Of a DNA stretch of 64,000 nt, positions 27,418-36,612 are shown piece after piece; within the stretch, counting starts at the first letter, position 1, and each line of letters begins with the position of its first letter. The stretch is from Flavobacteriales bacterium (GTDB lineage: Bacteria; Bacteroidota; Bacteroidia; Flavobacteriales_F; PHOS-HE28), in assembly GCA_016721005.1 (NCBI GenBank), contig JADKJM010000016.1:310001-374000 (forward strand), given 5' to 3'. The notes under the pieces were generated by a model that worked only from the letters and a program-made list of their open reading frames with translations, did no database searches and was not told the origin of the DNA. The translations under genes were made by a program, and so were the position numbers.

Positions 27418-29652
27418 ATGAGGCCGTTCTGGTCCATAGCACTCCTGTTCATCCTGCCATTCACGGCCGGAGCGCAATACATCCATGAGGTTCGCGCGCT
27501 TGACGTGCGCCCGACCGGCGAGGACTACGCACCCGTGTTCCAGGACAGCGGGTTCGTGATGGTCTCTGTCCGGGAGTCGAGTGCCGTGATCGGTTTCAAG
27601 GATGCGGAAACGGACAAGCCTCTTTCCGATCTGTACTGGGTACCGTTCAAGGATGGGGTTTGTGGACAGCCCGTACTATTCAGCCAGAACCTGACCACAC
27701 CGGTGAATGAAGGCCCAGCCGCGTTCACCAACGGTGGCAAGACCATTTGCTTCACACGGAACCAAGTGCTGCCGAAGAAGCTCTCGAACATGCGCGGAGC
27801 GAGCGCACAACTCGGACTGTTCTTCTCCGAATTGCAGAATGGCATGTGGTCCGCTCCAACGCCTTTTGCGCACAACGATCCCAAATACTCCATCATGCAT
27901 CCGACCTTCAGCATGGACGGGCGCACGATGTACTTCGCCAGCGATATTCCAGGAGGTGTTGGAGGAATGGATCTCTATCGCAGCATGAAGACCGCCGCTG
28001 GATGGTCGAAGCCGGAATCATTGGGCCCGGAAGTGAACACCGTCGCGAACGAGGTCTTCCCACGGATGAATGCCGATGGCACCTTGGCCTTCGCTAGCGA
28101 CCGCACAGGTGGACTAGGAAAGCTCGACATCTATTTGACCCGTGAGCGGGACGGCCACTGGGATCTTCCGGAGGCATTGCCAGCACCGATCAACAGCCCG
28201 GCCAATGATCACGGCTATTCGTTGATGCCCGACGGCTACTCGGCGTTGTTCACCTCGAACAGGACAGGTATCGATGCGATCCACTTCGTCAAGCGGACCA
28301 TTCCGAAATTCCAGGATTGCACCGAGCAACAGCGGAACAACTACTGCTATGCCTTCAGCCGTAGGCCACACATGGCCACCAGTTCGATCCCGGTGGATCA
28401 TGTGTGGGACATGGGTGACGGAACGATGATCAAAGGCTACCAAGCGCAGCATTGCTACACCGCACCGGGCAACTACACCGTTCGCTCCCTTCTCGTTGAT
28501 CGGAAAACCGGGGCGGTCTTCTACGCCTTGAGCTCGAATGACCTTGTGGTCGCGGACATCAAACAGGTGTGGGTCAATGCACAGGATACCGTTCGCACTG
28601 GTCGCGCGCTGGAACTGATCGGCACCACCGGTTTCCTCGCGGACATCGATCCCGGTGAATACCAATGGGACTTCGGCGATGGATCCACGCACGAGGGCTC
28701 CCGATTGAACCACGTGTTCAAACAAGCAGGGGTGTATGAAGTGAAGCTGGATGTGATCTCCAAACCGGGACCACAAGGAGTACTGGCTCACCAGTGCAAC
28801 TCCAAGAAGATCATCGTGATCGATCGGTTCAAGGATCAAGAGGACATGGCCGTAGTGGCGGTCTATCAGGATGCATTGGGTAAGAATCATTCCTTCGAAT
28901 ACCAGGAACTGCCGTTCGACCACACCGAACTCGAGGGCGAGGCACTCACCGATGTGGTGTTCTCGGTCCAGCTTTTCGCAAGCAAGGAAAGGATCGATCT
29001 GGACGATGCACGGTTCATCGCCATCAAGAAGCAATTCCGGGTGATCGAACGTTTCGATCCCGAACTTGGAGTTTATACCTACTCCGTGGGCGAGACGAAG
29101 AATGTGGAAGAACTCTACCAAGTGTTCCGCAAGGTGAAGGATCTTCAATTCCTCGATGCAGAGGTCTTCGCATTACGCGAGGAGAAACTGATGGACCTGA
29201 GCCAGCTGAACCTTTCCGCCCTGGAGGATCTGAACCACAAAAAGCTCCGGACCAGTGCCATCCATTTTGCATACAAGAGCGCGGCACTTGAGCCGGGTTC
29301 CGAAGTCGTCCTTGATCAGATCACAGGCTTGATGCGCCAGCACCCCGAATTGCAATTGGTGATCGAGGCGCATACCGATGACATCGGCAGCCGCCAATAC
29401 AACATCGAGCTTTCCCAACAGCGCGCTGCCTCGGTGGTGGAGTACCTCGCCGGTCAGCAAGTCGCGGATGAGCGCCTCCTGCCCATCGGCCATGGCAAGA
29501 ACCAACCGATCGCCAGCAACAAGACCGAAGAAGGTCGCAGCTTGAACCGCCGCGTGGAATTCCGCATGGTGGTGAAAGGCGATGCGCCGAAAGCCGGTAC
29601 CGAGTTAACCGGTATTCCTGCACCTCGCTCGGTCAAGTCGGCGAAGCCCTGA
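27418..29652 (+). CDS. OmpA-family protein with PD40 propeller, two PKD domains and a SPOR-like segment
   Basis: 744 residues. Signal peptide MRPFWSIALLFILPFTAGAQ. Residues about 25-290 are PD40/WD40-like propeller repeats (MYFASDIPGGVGGMDLY, FASDRTGGLGKLDIY, SLMPDGYSALFTSNRTG). Two PKD modules follow (VWDMGDGT, YQWDFGDGS). A SPOR-like region is at about 500-590 (FSVQLFASKERIDLDD, YTYSVGETKN). The C-terminal OmpA domain spans about 620-720, with IHFAYKSAALEPGS and IEAHTDDIGSRQYNIELSQQRA, and carries the Asp and Arg that contact peptidoglycan. It is third in the adhesin/SprF/OmpA set and likely links the outer-membrane complex to the cell wall. Confidence 0.92.
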   Translation: MRPFWSIALLFILPFTAGAQYIHEVRALDVRPTGEDYAPVFQDSGFVMVSVRESSAVIGFKDAETDKPLSDLYWVPFKDGVCGQPVLFSQNLTTPVNEGPAAFTNGGKTICFTRNQVLPKKLSNMRGASAQLGLFFSELQNGMWSAPTPFAHNDPKYSIMHPTFSMDGRTMYFASDIPGGVGGMDLYRSMKTAAGWSKPESLGPEVNTVANEVFPRMNADGTLAFASDRTGGLGKLDIYLTRERDGHWDLPEALPAPINSPANDHGYSLMPDGYSALFTSNRTGIDAIHFVKRTIPKFQDCTEQQRNNYCYAFSRRPHMATSSIPVDHVWDMGDGTMIKGYQAQHCYTAPGNYTVRSLLVDRKTGAVFYALSSNDLVVADIKQVWVNAQDTVRTGRALELIGTTGFLADIDPGEYQWDFGDGSTHEGSRLNHVFKQAGVYEVKLDVISKPGPQGVLAHQCNSKKIIVIDRFKDQEDMAVVAVYQDALGKNHSFEYQELPFDHTELEGEALTDVVFSVQLFASKERIDLDDARFIAIKKQFRVIERFDPELGVYTYSVGETKNVEELYQVFRKVKDLQFLDAEVFALREEKLMDLSQLNLSALEDLNHKKLRTSAIHFAYKSAALEPGSEVVLDQITGLMRQHPELQLVIEAHTDDIGSRQYNIELSQQRAASVVEYLAGQQVADERLLPIGHGKNQPIASNKTEEGRSLNRRVEFRMVVKGDAPKAGTELTGIPAPRSVKSAKP

Positions 29653-29753
29653 CCGTATCCGGTGGTCCCTTTCATGTGATCACCCAAGGTTGCGGATCCT
29701 TGCGATCCCCTGCACAGCATTCCTCTTTGTCCCGAAAGCGCGGGCGCGATGGC

Positions 29754-29761
29754 TACTTTCG
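29754..29761 (+). promoter_or_regulatory. -7-like box (TACTTTCG) before the second adhesin operon
   Basis: TACTTTCG ends six bases before the ATG at 29768, with TTTG at 29726-29729 (24-base spacer). It lies in the 115-bp gap separating the two adhesin/SprF/OmpA sets, so the second set may have its own promoter and a nearly leaderless transcript. Confidence 0.42.
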
Positions 29762-29767
29762 TCGGGC

Positions 29768-32700
29768 ATGCATCGGAGCCTTCAGATAGTTGCTGTATCG
29801 GTCGCAGGTCTAAGCGGCGCGTGGACAGCCTGTGCCCAATCACGCTTCATCGAGAACAAAGGGCAGTGGCCGCAGAACGTGACGTACCAAGCCGAAGCGG
29901 GCGGTGCGACGTTCTGGTTCGAGCGCGGCGCGATGGTGGTGGATCTCTTCGATGCGGACGCCCTTGTTCGCGCGCACGGCGATATCCGCGAAGCTCCGGT
30001 AACCTCATTGCGCCACCATGCGGTCCGACTTCGCTTTGTTGACCCAAGCGCAACTACAACTTCAATTGCTGAGGAAGAGACGACGGGGCGGTACAACTAT
30101 TTCATCGGGAACGATCCTGCGAAGTGGGGCTCCAATGCGCGGGCCTTCGGTCGGTTGGTGATGAAGGACGTGGCGCCCGGATGCGATGCGATCTTTCATC
30201 GGGGTCGTGCCGGGCTGAAGTACGATCTGGTCCTTGCGCCCGGTGCCGATCCGGCCATGCTGGGGATCGTGTATGACGGCGCCGATGACGTGACCGTGCG
30301 CAACGGTGCGTTGATCGTGTCCACCTCCTTGGGGCGGATCACCGAACGCATTCCACTCGCCTATCAAATGGTCAATGGCGAGCAGCATCTGGTTGAATGC
30401 ACGTACGCGAAGAAGGATGGCGTTGTCGGGTTCCGGATCGGCGGATATGATGCATCACTACCACTGGTGATCGATCCGACACTTGACTTCGCGACGTATT
30501 CCGGATCCTTCAGCAACAACTTCGGTTACACCGCCACCTTCGATCGTGCCGGATTCCTGTACGCGGGCAGCACAGCATTCGGCAACCAGTTCCCCATCAC
30601 TCTTGGCGCGTACCAGACCACATGGGCCGGTGGCGCAGGACAAAGCAACGGAGGCACGGACATCGCGATCACCAAGTACGACACCACCGGAAGTTTCCTT
30701 GTTTGGAGCACCTACCTCGGCGGCAACGGCGATGAGATGCCGCACAGCATGATCGTGGACGATAACGATCAACTCATCGTCCTCGGCACCACGGGCTCCA
30801 CCACATTCCCGACCACGGTCGGCGCATTCGATGGAAGTTTCACCGGAGGTACGGCAACCGCGCCTGCGGGATTGGGACTCTCCTATCCGAACGGATCGGA
30901 TATGATCGTGGCGCGGTTGAGTGCGGATGGCAGCGCGCTGATCGGATCCACGTACTTGGGCGGCGGATTGAATGACGGACTGAATGCTGCTCCGGCACTC
31001 AAGTTCAACTACGCCGATGAAGTACGCGGTGAAGTGTTGTTGGATGAGGCCGGTCGCGTGTGGGTGGTGAGTTGCACCCAAAGTGGGAACATGCCGATCA
31101 CATCGGATGCCATGCAAAGCACCTTCGGCGGTGGCAGCCACGACGGATACGTGGCGCGGTTCAACGCGAACCTTTCCCAATTGCAGTATGGCAGCTACTT
31201 GGGTGGGAACGGTGCTGATGCCGTCTTCTCCGGCGAGTTCGATCCTGCGGGCCGCTTGTTCGTGTGCGGAGGGACCACGAGCACGAATTTGAATGCGAGC
31301 GCCGGGGCTGTGCAAGGCAGCTACAACGGTGGTCTTGCCGACGCCTTCGCTGCGCGACTATCCGGGAGCGGCACCGTGCTGGAGGCGCTGACCTATTGGG
31401 GCAGCGTGAACTATGATCAAGCCTATTTCGTGGAGTTGGATGAGGAAGGCGACGTGTACCTCTTCGGTCAGACGAACGCGCCGAGCGGGCAGATGATCTT
31501 CAACGCGCCGTACAACATCCCGGCAGGTGGCCAGTTCATCACGAAGCTCGACCCCGATCTCTCCACGGTGCTGCTCAGTTCGCGTGTAGGCAGCGGCGAT
31601 GGCACACCGGACATCTCCCCGACCGCCTTTCTGGTGGATGTGTGTGATAAGATCTACACCAGCGGGTGGGGCAGCAACACACTTGGATTGGGTGGTGCGT
31701 TGACCACGGCAGGGCTGCCGGTCACGGCGGATGCGCACCAGTCCACGACCGATGGGAATGACTTGTACCTGGCCGTCTTCGACATCAACATGCAGGCCCT
31801 CACCTACGCTACGTATTACGGCGGCAACCAAAGTCCGGAGCATGTGGATGGTGGCACGAGCCGGTTCGATCGGCGGGGCCGTGTGTACCAAAGCGTGTGC
31901 GCAGGATGCCAGAACCACGATGACTTCCCCACTACACCCGGCGCATGGAGTGCCACCAACAACAGCACGGGTTGCAACAACGGTGTGCTGAAATTCGACT
32001 TCGACGCACCGTTGGTGATCGCTTCCTTTCTCGCGCCTGACACCATTTGCGCACCCTTCGCGGTACAGTTCACCAACCTCAGCAATGGCGCCACGGGCTA
32101 CCTCTGGAACTTCGGTGATACACAGACATCCCCATCTACCAGCCCTTCGCATGTCTATGCACAACCAGGCACGTACACCGTGACGCTCACGGCCACGGAT
32201 CCGAACTCCTGCAACGGACAGGATATTGCCACCGGTCAGGTCACCATCGCGGCAGCAGCACCGAGTATCCAAGCGATGAACGACACGCTGATCTGTGGAC
32301 CGATCGCATCCCTCACTCTTATTGCGAACGGATCAGGAAGTGTCGGTTCTTGGCAATGGAGCAGCAACGCGCAATTCACGAACACGCTGAACGCATCTCC
32401 GCAGGATAGCATCGCGATCATTTCCCCGGCGGTGAGTGGCACTTATTACGTGCAAGCTTCCTCAGGATCGGTATGCACCAGTCGCGATAGCGTGCATGTG
32501 ATCATCTCGCTCGGTGCGATCGCATTGAACGGGCAGACCAGCATATGCGCCGAAGACACTGCCTTGCTCATTCTCTCCGGTGCCGATCAAGGTTCCACGA
32601 TCGTTTGGGACCCAGCGACGGAGATCCTCACCGGACAAGGAACGAGCATTGTCACAGTTGCTCCGGTGGAACAGACCACTTACGGCGTGAATGTGACCGC

Positions 32701-33277
32701 GCCAAGCGGTTGCTCATATTCCAACACGATCACCGTCAGCGTGTCGCCGTTGTTCGGATCAACGGTCGGTGCGTCCGTGGATCAAACCACCGTGATCGCA
32801 GGCACTGTGGTTCAACTATCAGCGACACCAACGAACGGCGTGACGTACAACTGGGCGCCACCGAGCGCTGTGAGCGATCCGACCAGTGGCAACCCGACAG
32901 CGACCATCAACCAGACCACGACCTTTTATGTGACGGTGAGTGATGGGATCTGCACGCGCGTGGACAGTGTGAAAGTGACCGTGCATGACCTGGTCTGCGA
33001 CGAGCCGGACATCTTCGTTCCGAACACATTCACACCGAACGGCGATGGCGTGAATGACACACTCTTCGTACGTGGTCGCTTCATTGAACGATTGGACTTC
33101 CAGGTGTTCGATCGCTGGGGTGAACGCGTATTCCGCACAGAGGACCTCTTGAAAGGTTGGGACGGGCGCTATCAGGGCAAGCCTGCGGATCCTGCGGTGT
33201 TCGTCTATCACCTGACTGTTTGGTGCGTGGATGGACAGCGCTACTTCAAGAAGGGTAATGTGACGGTGGTACGATGA
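29768..33277 (+). CDS. SBBP-repeat type-B T9SS adhesin (DUF7948-like N-terminus, PKD, sorting domain)
   Basis: 1169 residues from the ATG at 29768, chosen because it begins the signal peptide MHRSLQIVAVSVAGLSGAWTACAQ. Residues about 25-240 match the N-terminal domain seen in SBBP proteins (FIENKGQWPQNVTYQAE to LPLVIDPTLDFATYSG). SBBP propeller blades follow (about 240-740; STYLGGNGDEMPH, YGSYLGGNGADAVF). A PKD domain comes next (GYLWNFGDTQTSPSTSPSHV), then Ig-like modules with Cys pairs. The last 90 residues are a type B sorting domain (FVPNTFTPNGDGVNDTLFV, VFDRWGERVF). It is the first gene of a second adhesin/SprF/OmpA set and overlaps the SprF-like gene by four bases. Confidence 0.92.
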   Translation: MHRSLQIVAVSVAGLSGAWTACAQSRFIENKGQWPQNVTYQAEAGGATFWFERGAMVVDLFDADALVRAHGDIREAPVTSLRHHAVRLRFVDPSATTTSIAEEETTGRYNYFIGNDPAKWGSNARAFGRLVMKDVAPGCDAIFHRGRAGLKYDLVLAPGADPAMLGIVYDGADDVTVRNGALIVSTSLGRITERIPLAYQMVNGEQHLVECTYAKKDGVVGFRIGGYDASLPLVIDPTLDFATYSGSFSNNFGYTATFDRAGFLYAGSTAFGNQFPITLGAYQTTWAGGAGQSNGGTDIAITKYDTTGSFLVWSTYLGGNGDEMPHSMIVDDNDQLIVLGTTGSTTFPTTVGAFDGSFTGGTATAPAGLGLSYPNGSDMIVARLSADGSALIGSTYLGGGLNDGLNAAPALKFNYADEVRGEVLLDEAGRVWVVSCTQSGNMPITSDAMQSTFGGGSHDGYVARFNANLSQLQYGSYLGGNGADAVFSGEFDPAGRLFVCGGTTSTNLNASAGAVQGSYNGGLADAFAARLSGSGTVLEALTYWGSVNYDQAYFVELDEEGDVYLFGQTNAPSGQMIFNAPYNIPAGGQFITKLDPDLSTVLLSSRVGSGDGTPDISPTAFLVDVCDKIYTSGWGSNTLGLGGALTTAGLPVTADAHQSTTDGNDLYLAVFDINMQALTYATYYGGNQSPEHVDGGTSRFDRRGRVYQSVCAGCQNHDDFPTTPGAWSATNNSTGCNNGVLKFDFDAPLVIASFLAPDTICAPFAVQFTNLSNGATGYLWNFGDTQTSPSTSPSHVYAQPGTYTVTLTATDPNSCNGQDIATGQVTIAAAAPSIQAMNDTLICGPIASLTLIANGSGSVGSWQWSSNAQFTNTLNASPQDSIAIISPAVSGTYYVQASSGSVCTSRDSVHVIISLGAIALNGQTSICAEDTALLILSGADQGSTIVWDPATEILTGQGTSIVTVAPVEQTTYGVNVTAPSGCSYSNTITVSVSPLFGSTVGASVDQTTVIAGTVVQLSATPTNGVTYNWAPPSAVSDPTSGNPTATINQTTTFYVTVSDGICTRVDSVKVTVHDLVCDEPDIFVPNTFTPNGDGVNDTLFVRGRFIERLDFQVFDRWGERVFRTEDLLKGWDGRYQGKPADPAVFVYHLTVWCVDGQRYFKKGNVTVVR

Positions 33278-34362
33278 AACGCAGGTCGCGCACATTCGAG
33301 GACAGGGCCTCACGCTTCAAGCAACACGCTACGATCGGTATGGGCTGCACACGTTTGTTCCAACTGACGACATGCTGCATGCTGCTCGGACTTGGATCAG
33401 CCGCTCACGCGCAGGACATCCACTTCTCGCAGTTCTTCAATGTGCCGATGGGATTGAACCCCGGAGCGATCGGACAGTTCGACGGAGACTACCGCGCACA
33501 CGCCGCGTTCCGCCAGCAGTGGCGATCGGTTACGATCCCCTATCGCACGTTCGCACTTGGCGGCGACGCGCACGATTTCAAGGGCGTGCGCGGATTGGGT
33601 GTTGGTGCATGGTTGTTCAATGACCGCGCGGGTGATAGCCGGATGAACCAGTTCCACATGAGCCTCGGCGCGAGTTGGACCGAACACTTCGGCGCGAACC
33701 GCGAGCACGGCGTGACGGTGGGTGCGCAACTCGGCTTCACCTCGCTCACGCTGGACAATGGTGGCCTCTCCTTCGATCAGCAGTACAACGGCTTCTACTA
33801 CGATCCCGACCGCGACAACGGCGAGAACTTCAAGCGGTACGGGTTGGTGCATCCCGACCTGCACACCGGCGTCGTCTATCGCTTCACCCCTGCCCCGCGC
33901 CGGTTGATGCAGATCGGATTCGGAGTCTTCAACCTGACGAAGCCCGGCATCGGATTCCTGAACGAGCCAACGGTGCCGCTTGATCGGCGCACGGAATTCC
34001 ACATGTTGTTCTCCTTCACGGCAAGTGAACGCATCGACGTGCTCCCGATGATGCGCGTGATGAACCAAGGCACCTACCGTGAACTGATCATGGGCGCCAA
34101 CATGCGGTACATCCTGCTGGATCGTTACGGACTGAACCGCGCAGTGCTCCTCGGCGTGCATCTGCGCGGTGGCGATGCGGGCTATGTGTATGGTGGCTTG
34201 GAGCGCGACGACTGGACCTTCGGCGTGAGCTACGACATCAACACCAGTGCATTGGTACCAGCGAGCCGGAACCGCGGCGCGATCGAATTCACGGTGCTGC
34301 ACATCTGGAAAAAGAGGCCCGCCGTTCCCGTTCGATTCAAGGCCTGCCCGGAACAGATCTGA
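33274..34362 (+). CDS. PorP/SprF family T9SS membrane protein, partner of the SBBP adhesin
   Basis: 362 residues from the ATG at 33274, which overlaps the upstream stop (ATGA). An in-frame ATG at 33340 would give 340 residues and places the signal peptide (MGCTRLFQLTTCCMLLGLGS...AHAQ) at the N-terminus, so either start is possible. Family marks: DIHFSQFFNVPMGLNPGAIG, FRQQWRSVTIPYRTF and GVGAWLFNDRAGDS, then a beta-barrel pattern. It is longer than the first PorP/SprF here, with a C-terminal extension (VLHIWKKRPAVPVRFKACPE). The next gene starts within the stop (TGATG). An export or anchoring partner of the adjacent type B adhesin is inferred. Confidence 0.94.
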   Translation: MKRRSRTFEDRASRFKQHATIGMGCTRLFQLTTCCMLLGLGSAAHAQDIHFSQFFNVPMGLNPGAIGQFDGDYRAHAAFRQQWRSVTIPYRTFALGGDAHDFKGVRGLGVGAWLFNDRAGDSRMNQFHMSLGASWTEHFGANREHGVTVGAQLGFTSLTLDNGGLSFDQQYNGFYYDPDRDNGENFKRYGLVHPDLHTGVVYRFTPAPRRLMQIGFGVFNLTKPGIGFLNEPTVPLDRRTEFHMLFSFTASERIDVLPMMRVMNQGTYRELIMGANMRYILLDRYGLNRAVLLGVHLRGGDAGYVYGGLERDDWTFGVSYDINTSALVPASRNRGAIEFTVLHIWKKRPAVPVRFKACPEQI

Positions 34363-36605
34363 TGATGCGGAACGCTCTTCTCCTTGTCCTCTTCGCTGCC
34401 ACGTTCACTTCTCGCGCGCAATCCTTCGAGCAATGGCTGGCATGGGGTGATGCAGCCTTCGAGCGTGGTGAATTCTACGGAGCCTCCCGCTTCTACGGCG
34501 GTGCGCTGGAGATCGATGGTGGTCGCATGAGCGTGCAATGGAAACAGGCCGAGGCGTGCCGACTGAGCCACCAATACGACAAGGCCGCTGCGCTCTATGA
34601 TCGCGTGCAACGCAAAGACATGGGACGTATGCACCCTGAGGCATTGCGCTGGCTGGGCGAGATGCAGCTCTCCATGGGCGACTACGCTTCGGCAGAAGGA
34701 ACGTGGCGTAAAGTGCTACAGAAAGAGAAGGACAAGAAATCCTTCACCGCGCAGCGCGCGGAGAATGCATTGATCGGTTGCGCGCTTGCGAAGGACACAT
34801 CGCCGCACGATCCAACCGTTCTCATTGAACATCTTCCGCAGCCGGTGAACACCTACGACAGCGAGTTCGGCGCACGTATCGGTCCGGATAGCGCCCTCTA
34901 TTTCGCATCGCTGCGCGGCGAGCACGATGCGGATGGTGTGGTGAAGGACACTGCGGCTTATCATATCGCGTTGCATCGCGTGGGTCGCTCGTTGCCATGG
35001 GCCGAGCCGATCGCGTTGGGGAGCACGGTGAATGGCGAAGGCGACAATGCCAACATCACATGGAGCACGGACCGGCGTTGGATCCTCTTCACGCGTTGTC
35101 TACCGGGTGTACCGTGCCGCATCCACATCGCACCGGTGGATGCGAGCGGGAGCTTCGGTGAAGCACACTTGCTACCCGGTATCGGGGACGATGTCCTGAG
35201 CACGCAGCCCATGGTGGTGCATTGGGCCGATCGCGAGATCCTGCTCTTCGTGAGCGATCGCGCTGGTGGACATGGCGGCACGGACATCTGGCAAGGCGAA
35301 CTGCACGATGGTGAAGTGAAATTCATCTTCGTACACGATCTCGGAGTGAACACCATTGGGAACGAGCGCAGCCCATGGTATGACACGGTGACGAATTCGC
35401 TCTGGTTCAGTTCCGACTTCCTTCCGGGCCTCGGTGGCTACGACATCTTCAGTGCAGCATATGGCGATGACATCTTCGCCACGCCGGTGAATGCAGGCGC
35501 GCCGATCAACAGCCCGGCGAACGACCTCTACCCGGTCTACGACCCGAAGCGCGGTGAAGGATGGTTGACGAGCAATCGCAAGGGATCCTTCGCGGCGAAA
35601 GGAGAAACCTGTTGCAACGACCTGTATCGTTTCACCTTCGATCCGCCATTGGTAAGTGAAGCGCCTTCGCGTCAGGAGGTCGATGGCACGGTGGTGATCC
35701 GAACGCAAACGCCGAGCGAGCGACTGCTCTCGATGCAGGACCGCTTCCCGTTGAAATTGTACTTCCACAACGACGATCCCGATCCGCGTAGTTGGGAGAC
35801 GCGCACGGAACAGACGTACGGCGAAACGTACGCGCGGTACGATGCGCTGGAGTCGAATTACGAGAAGGAGAATGCTGATCCGCTACCCATCCGGAACTTC
35901 TTTGTGGAACAAGTGGCGCATGGCTTCAGCGAACTCCGCGAATTGGCCACAGCGCTTTGGCCGGTGCTGGAACAAGGTCGTGCCGTGGTCCTCGATGTAC
36001 GCGGGCACGCCAGTCCGCTTGCGCGGAATGACTACAACCGCAACCTGAGCATGCGCCGGATCGAAAGCCTGCGCAACCATTTGCGTGCGGTGGATGATGG
36101 CCGCCTCGCACCGTACATGAACGGAACGGCAACGAACGGAGGCAAACTCACGATCCGTGAATTGCCGTACGGGGAGGACCGCTCCGCTGCGGGTGTCAGC
36201 GACGAACTCTCGGATCTGAAACGATCGGTATACAGCGTGGAGGCCAGCAACGAACGGCGGATCGAGATCGAAGCGATCGGATTGGAACAGCGCGAGTCCG
36301 ATGCGGAAGGCGAGCGCATCACCAAGGATGTCGGCGCCTTGCACCAGAACGAACCACGCCAAGTGCGCTTCACGGTTCTGAACACCGGCAAGTACGACCT
36401 GAGGTTGGTGAAGATGGAAGCGGAGTGCGGGTGTACCACCGCCGAATTGCCGGAAGCCGCCATCGCGCCGGGTGCTTCCACCGAAGTGGTGGTGTCCTTC
36501 AACGGCCGCGCGCCCATGGGTCCGATCACACGCAAAGTGAAGATCGAGACCGATGGCGTACCGAGGCAATTCATCCTTGTGTTGCAAGGTGATGTGATAC
36601 CTTGA
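34362..36605 (+). CDS. PorE-like protein: TPR, PD40 propeller, OmpA-like domain, plus C-terminal DUF1573
   Basis: 747 residues. Signal peptide MMRNALLLVLFAATFTSRAQ. TPR-like helices at about 25-135. A propeller is at about 155-430 (SEFGARIGPDSALYFASLRG, FVSDRAGGHGGTDIW, FSSDFLPGLGGYDIF, PVNAGAPINSPANDLYPVYD). An OmpA-like domain is at about 510-640 (VRGHASPLARNDYNRNLSMR, SLRNHLRAV). A DUF1573 module closes the protein (FTVLNTGKYDLRL, AECGCTTAELPEAAIAPGAS). TPR-propeller-OmpA order recalls Porphyromonas PorE, which binds peptidoglycan in the T9SS, but PorE has no DUF1573 and this protein shows no carboxypeptidase-regulatory domain. Third gene of the second set. Confidence 0.87.
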   Translation: MMRNALLLVLFAATFTSRAQSFEQWLAWGDAAFERGEFYGASRFYGGALEIDGGRMSVQWKQAEACRLSHQYDKAAALYDRVQRKDMGRMHPEALRWLGEMQLSMGDYASAEGTWRKVLQKEKDKKSFTAQRAENALIGCALAKDTSPHDPTVLIEHLPQPVNTYDSEFGARIGPDSALYFASLRGEHDADGVVKDTAAYHIALHRVGRSLPWAEPIALGSTVNGEGDNANITWSTDRRWILFTRCLPGVPCRIHIAPVDASGSFGEAHLLPGIGDDVLSTQPMVVHWADREILLFVSDRAGGHGGTDIWQGELHDGEVKFIFVHDLGVNTIGNERSPWYDTVTNSLWFSSDFLPGLGGYDIFSAAYGDDIFATPVNAGAPINSPANDLYPVYDPKRGEGWLTSNRKGSFAAKGETCCNDLYRFTFDPPLVSEAPSRQEVDGTVVIRTQTPSERLLSMQDRFPLKLYFHNDDPDPRSWETRTEQTYGETYARYDALESNYEKENADPLPIRNFFVEQVAHGFSELRELATALWPVLEQGRAVVLDVRGHASPLARNDYNRNLSMRRIESLRNHLRAVDDGRLAPYMNGTATNGGKLTIRELPYGEDRSAAGVSDELSDLKRSVYSVEASNERRIEIEAIGLEQRESDAEGERITKDVGALHQNEPRQVRFTVLNTGKYDLRLVKMEAECGCTTAELPEAAIAPGASTEVVVSFNGRAPMGPITRKVKIETDGVPRQFILVLQGDVIP

Positions 36606-36612
36606 TCCCATC

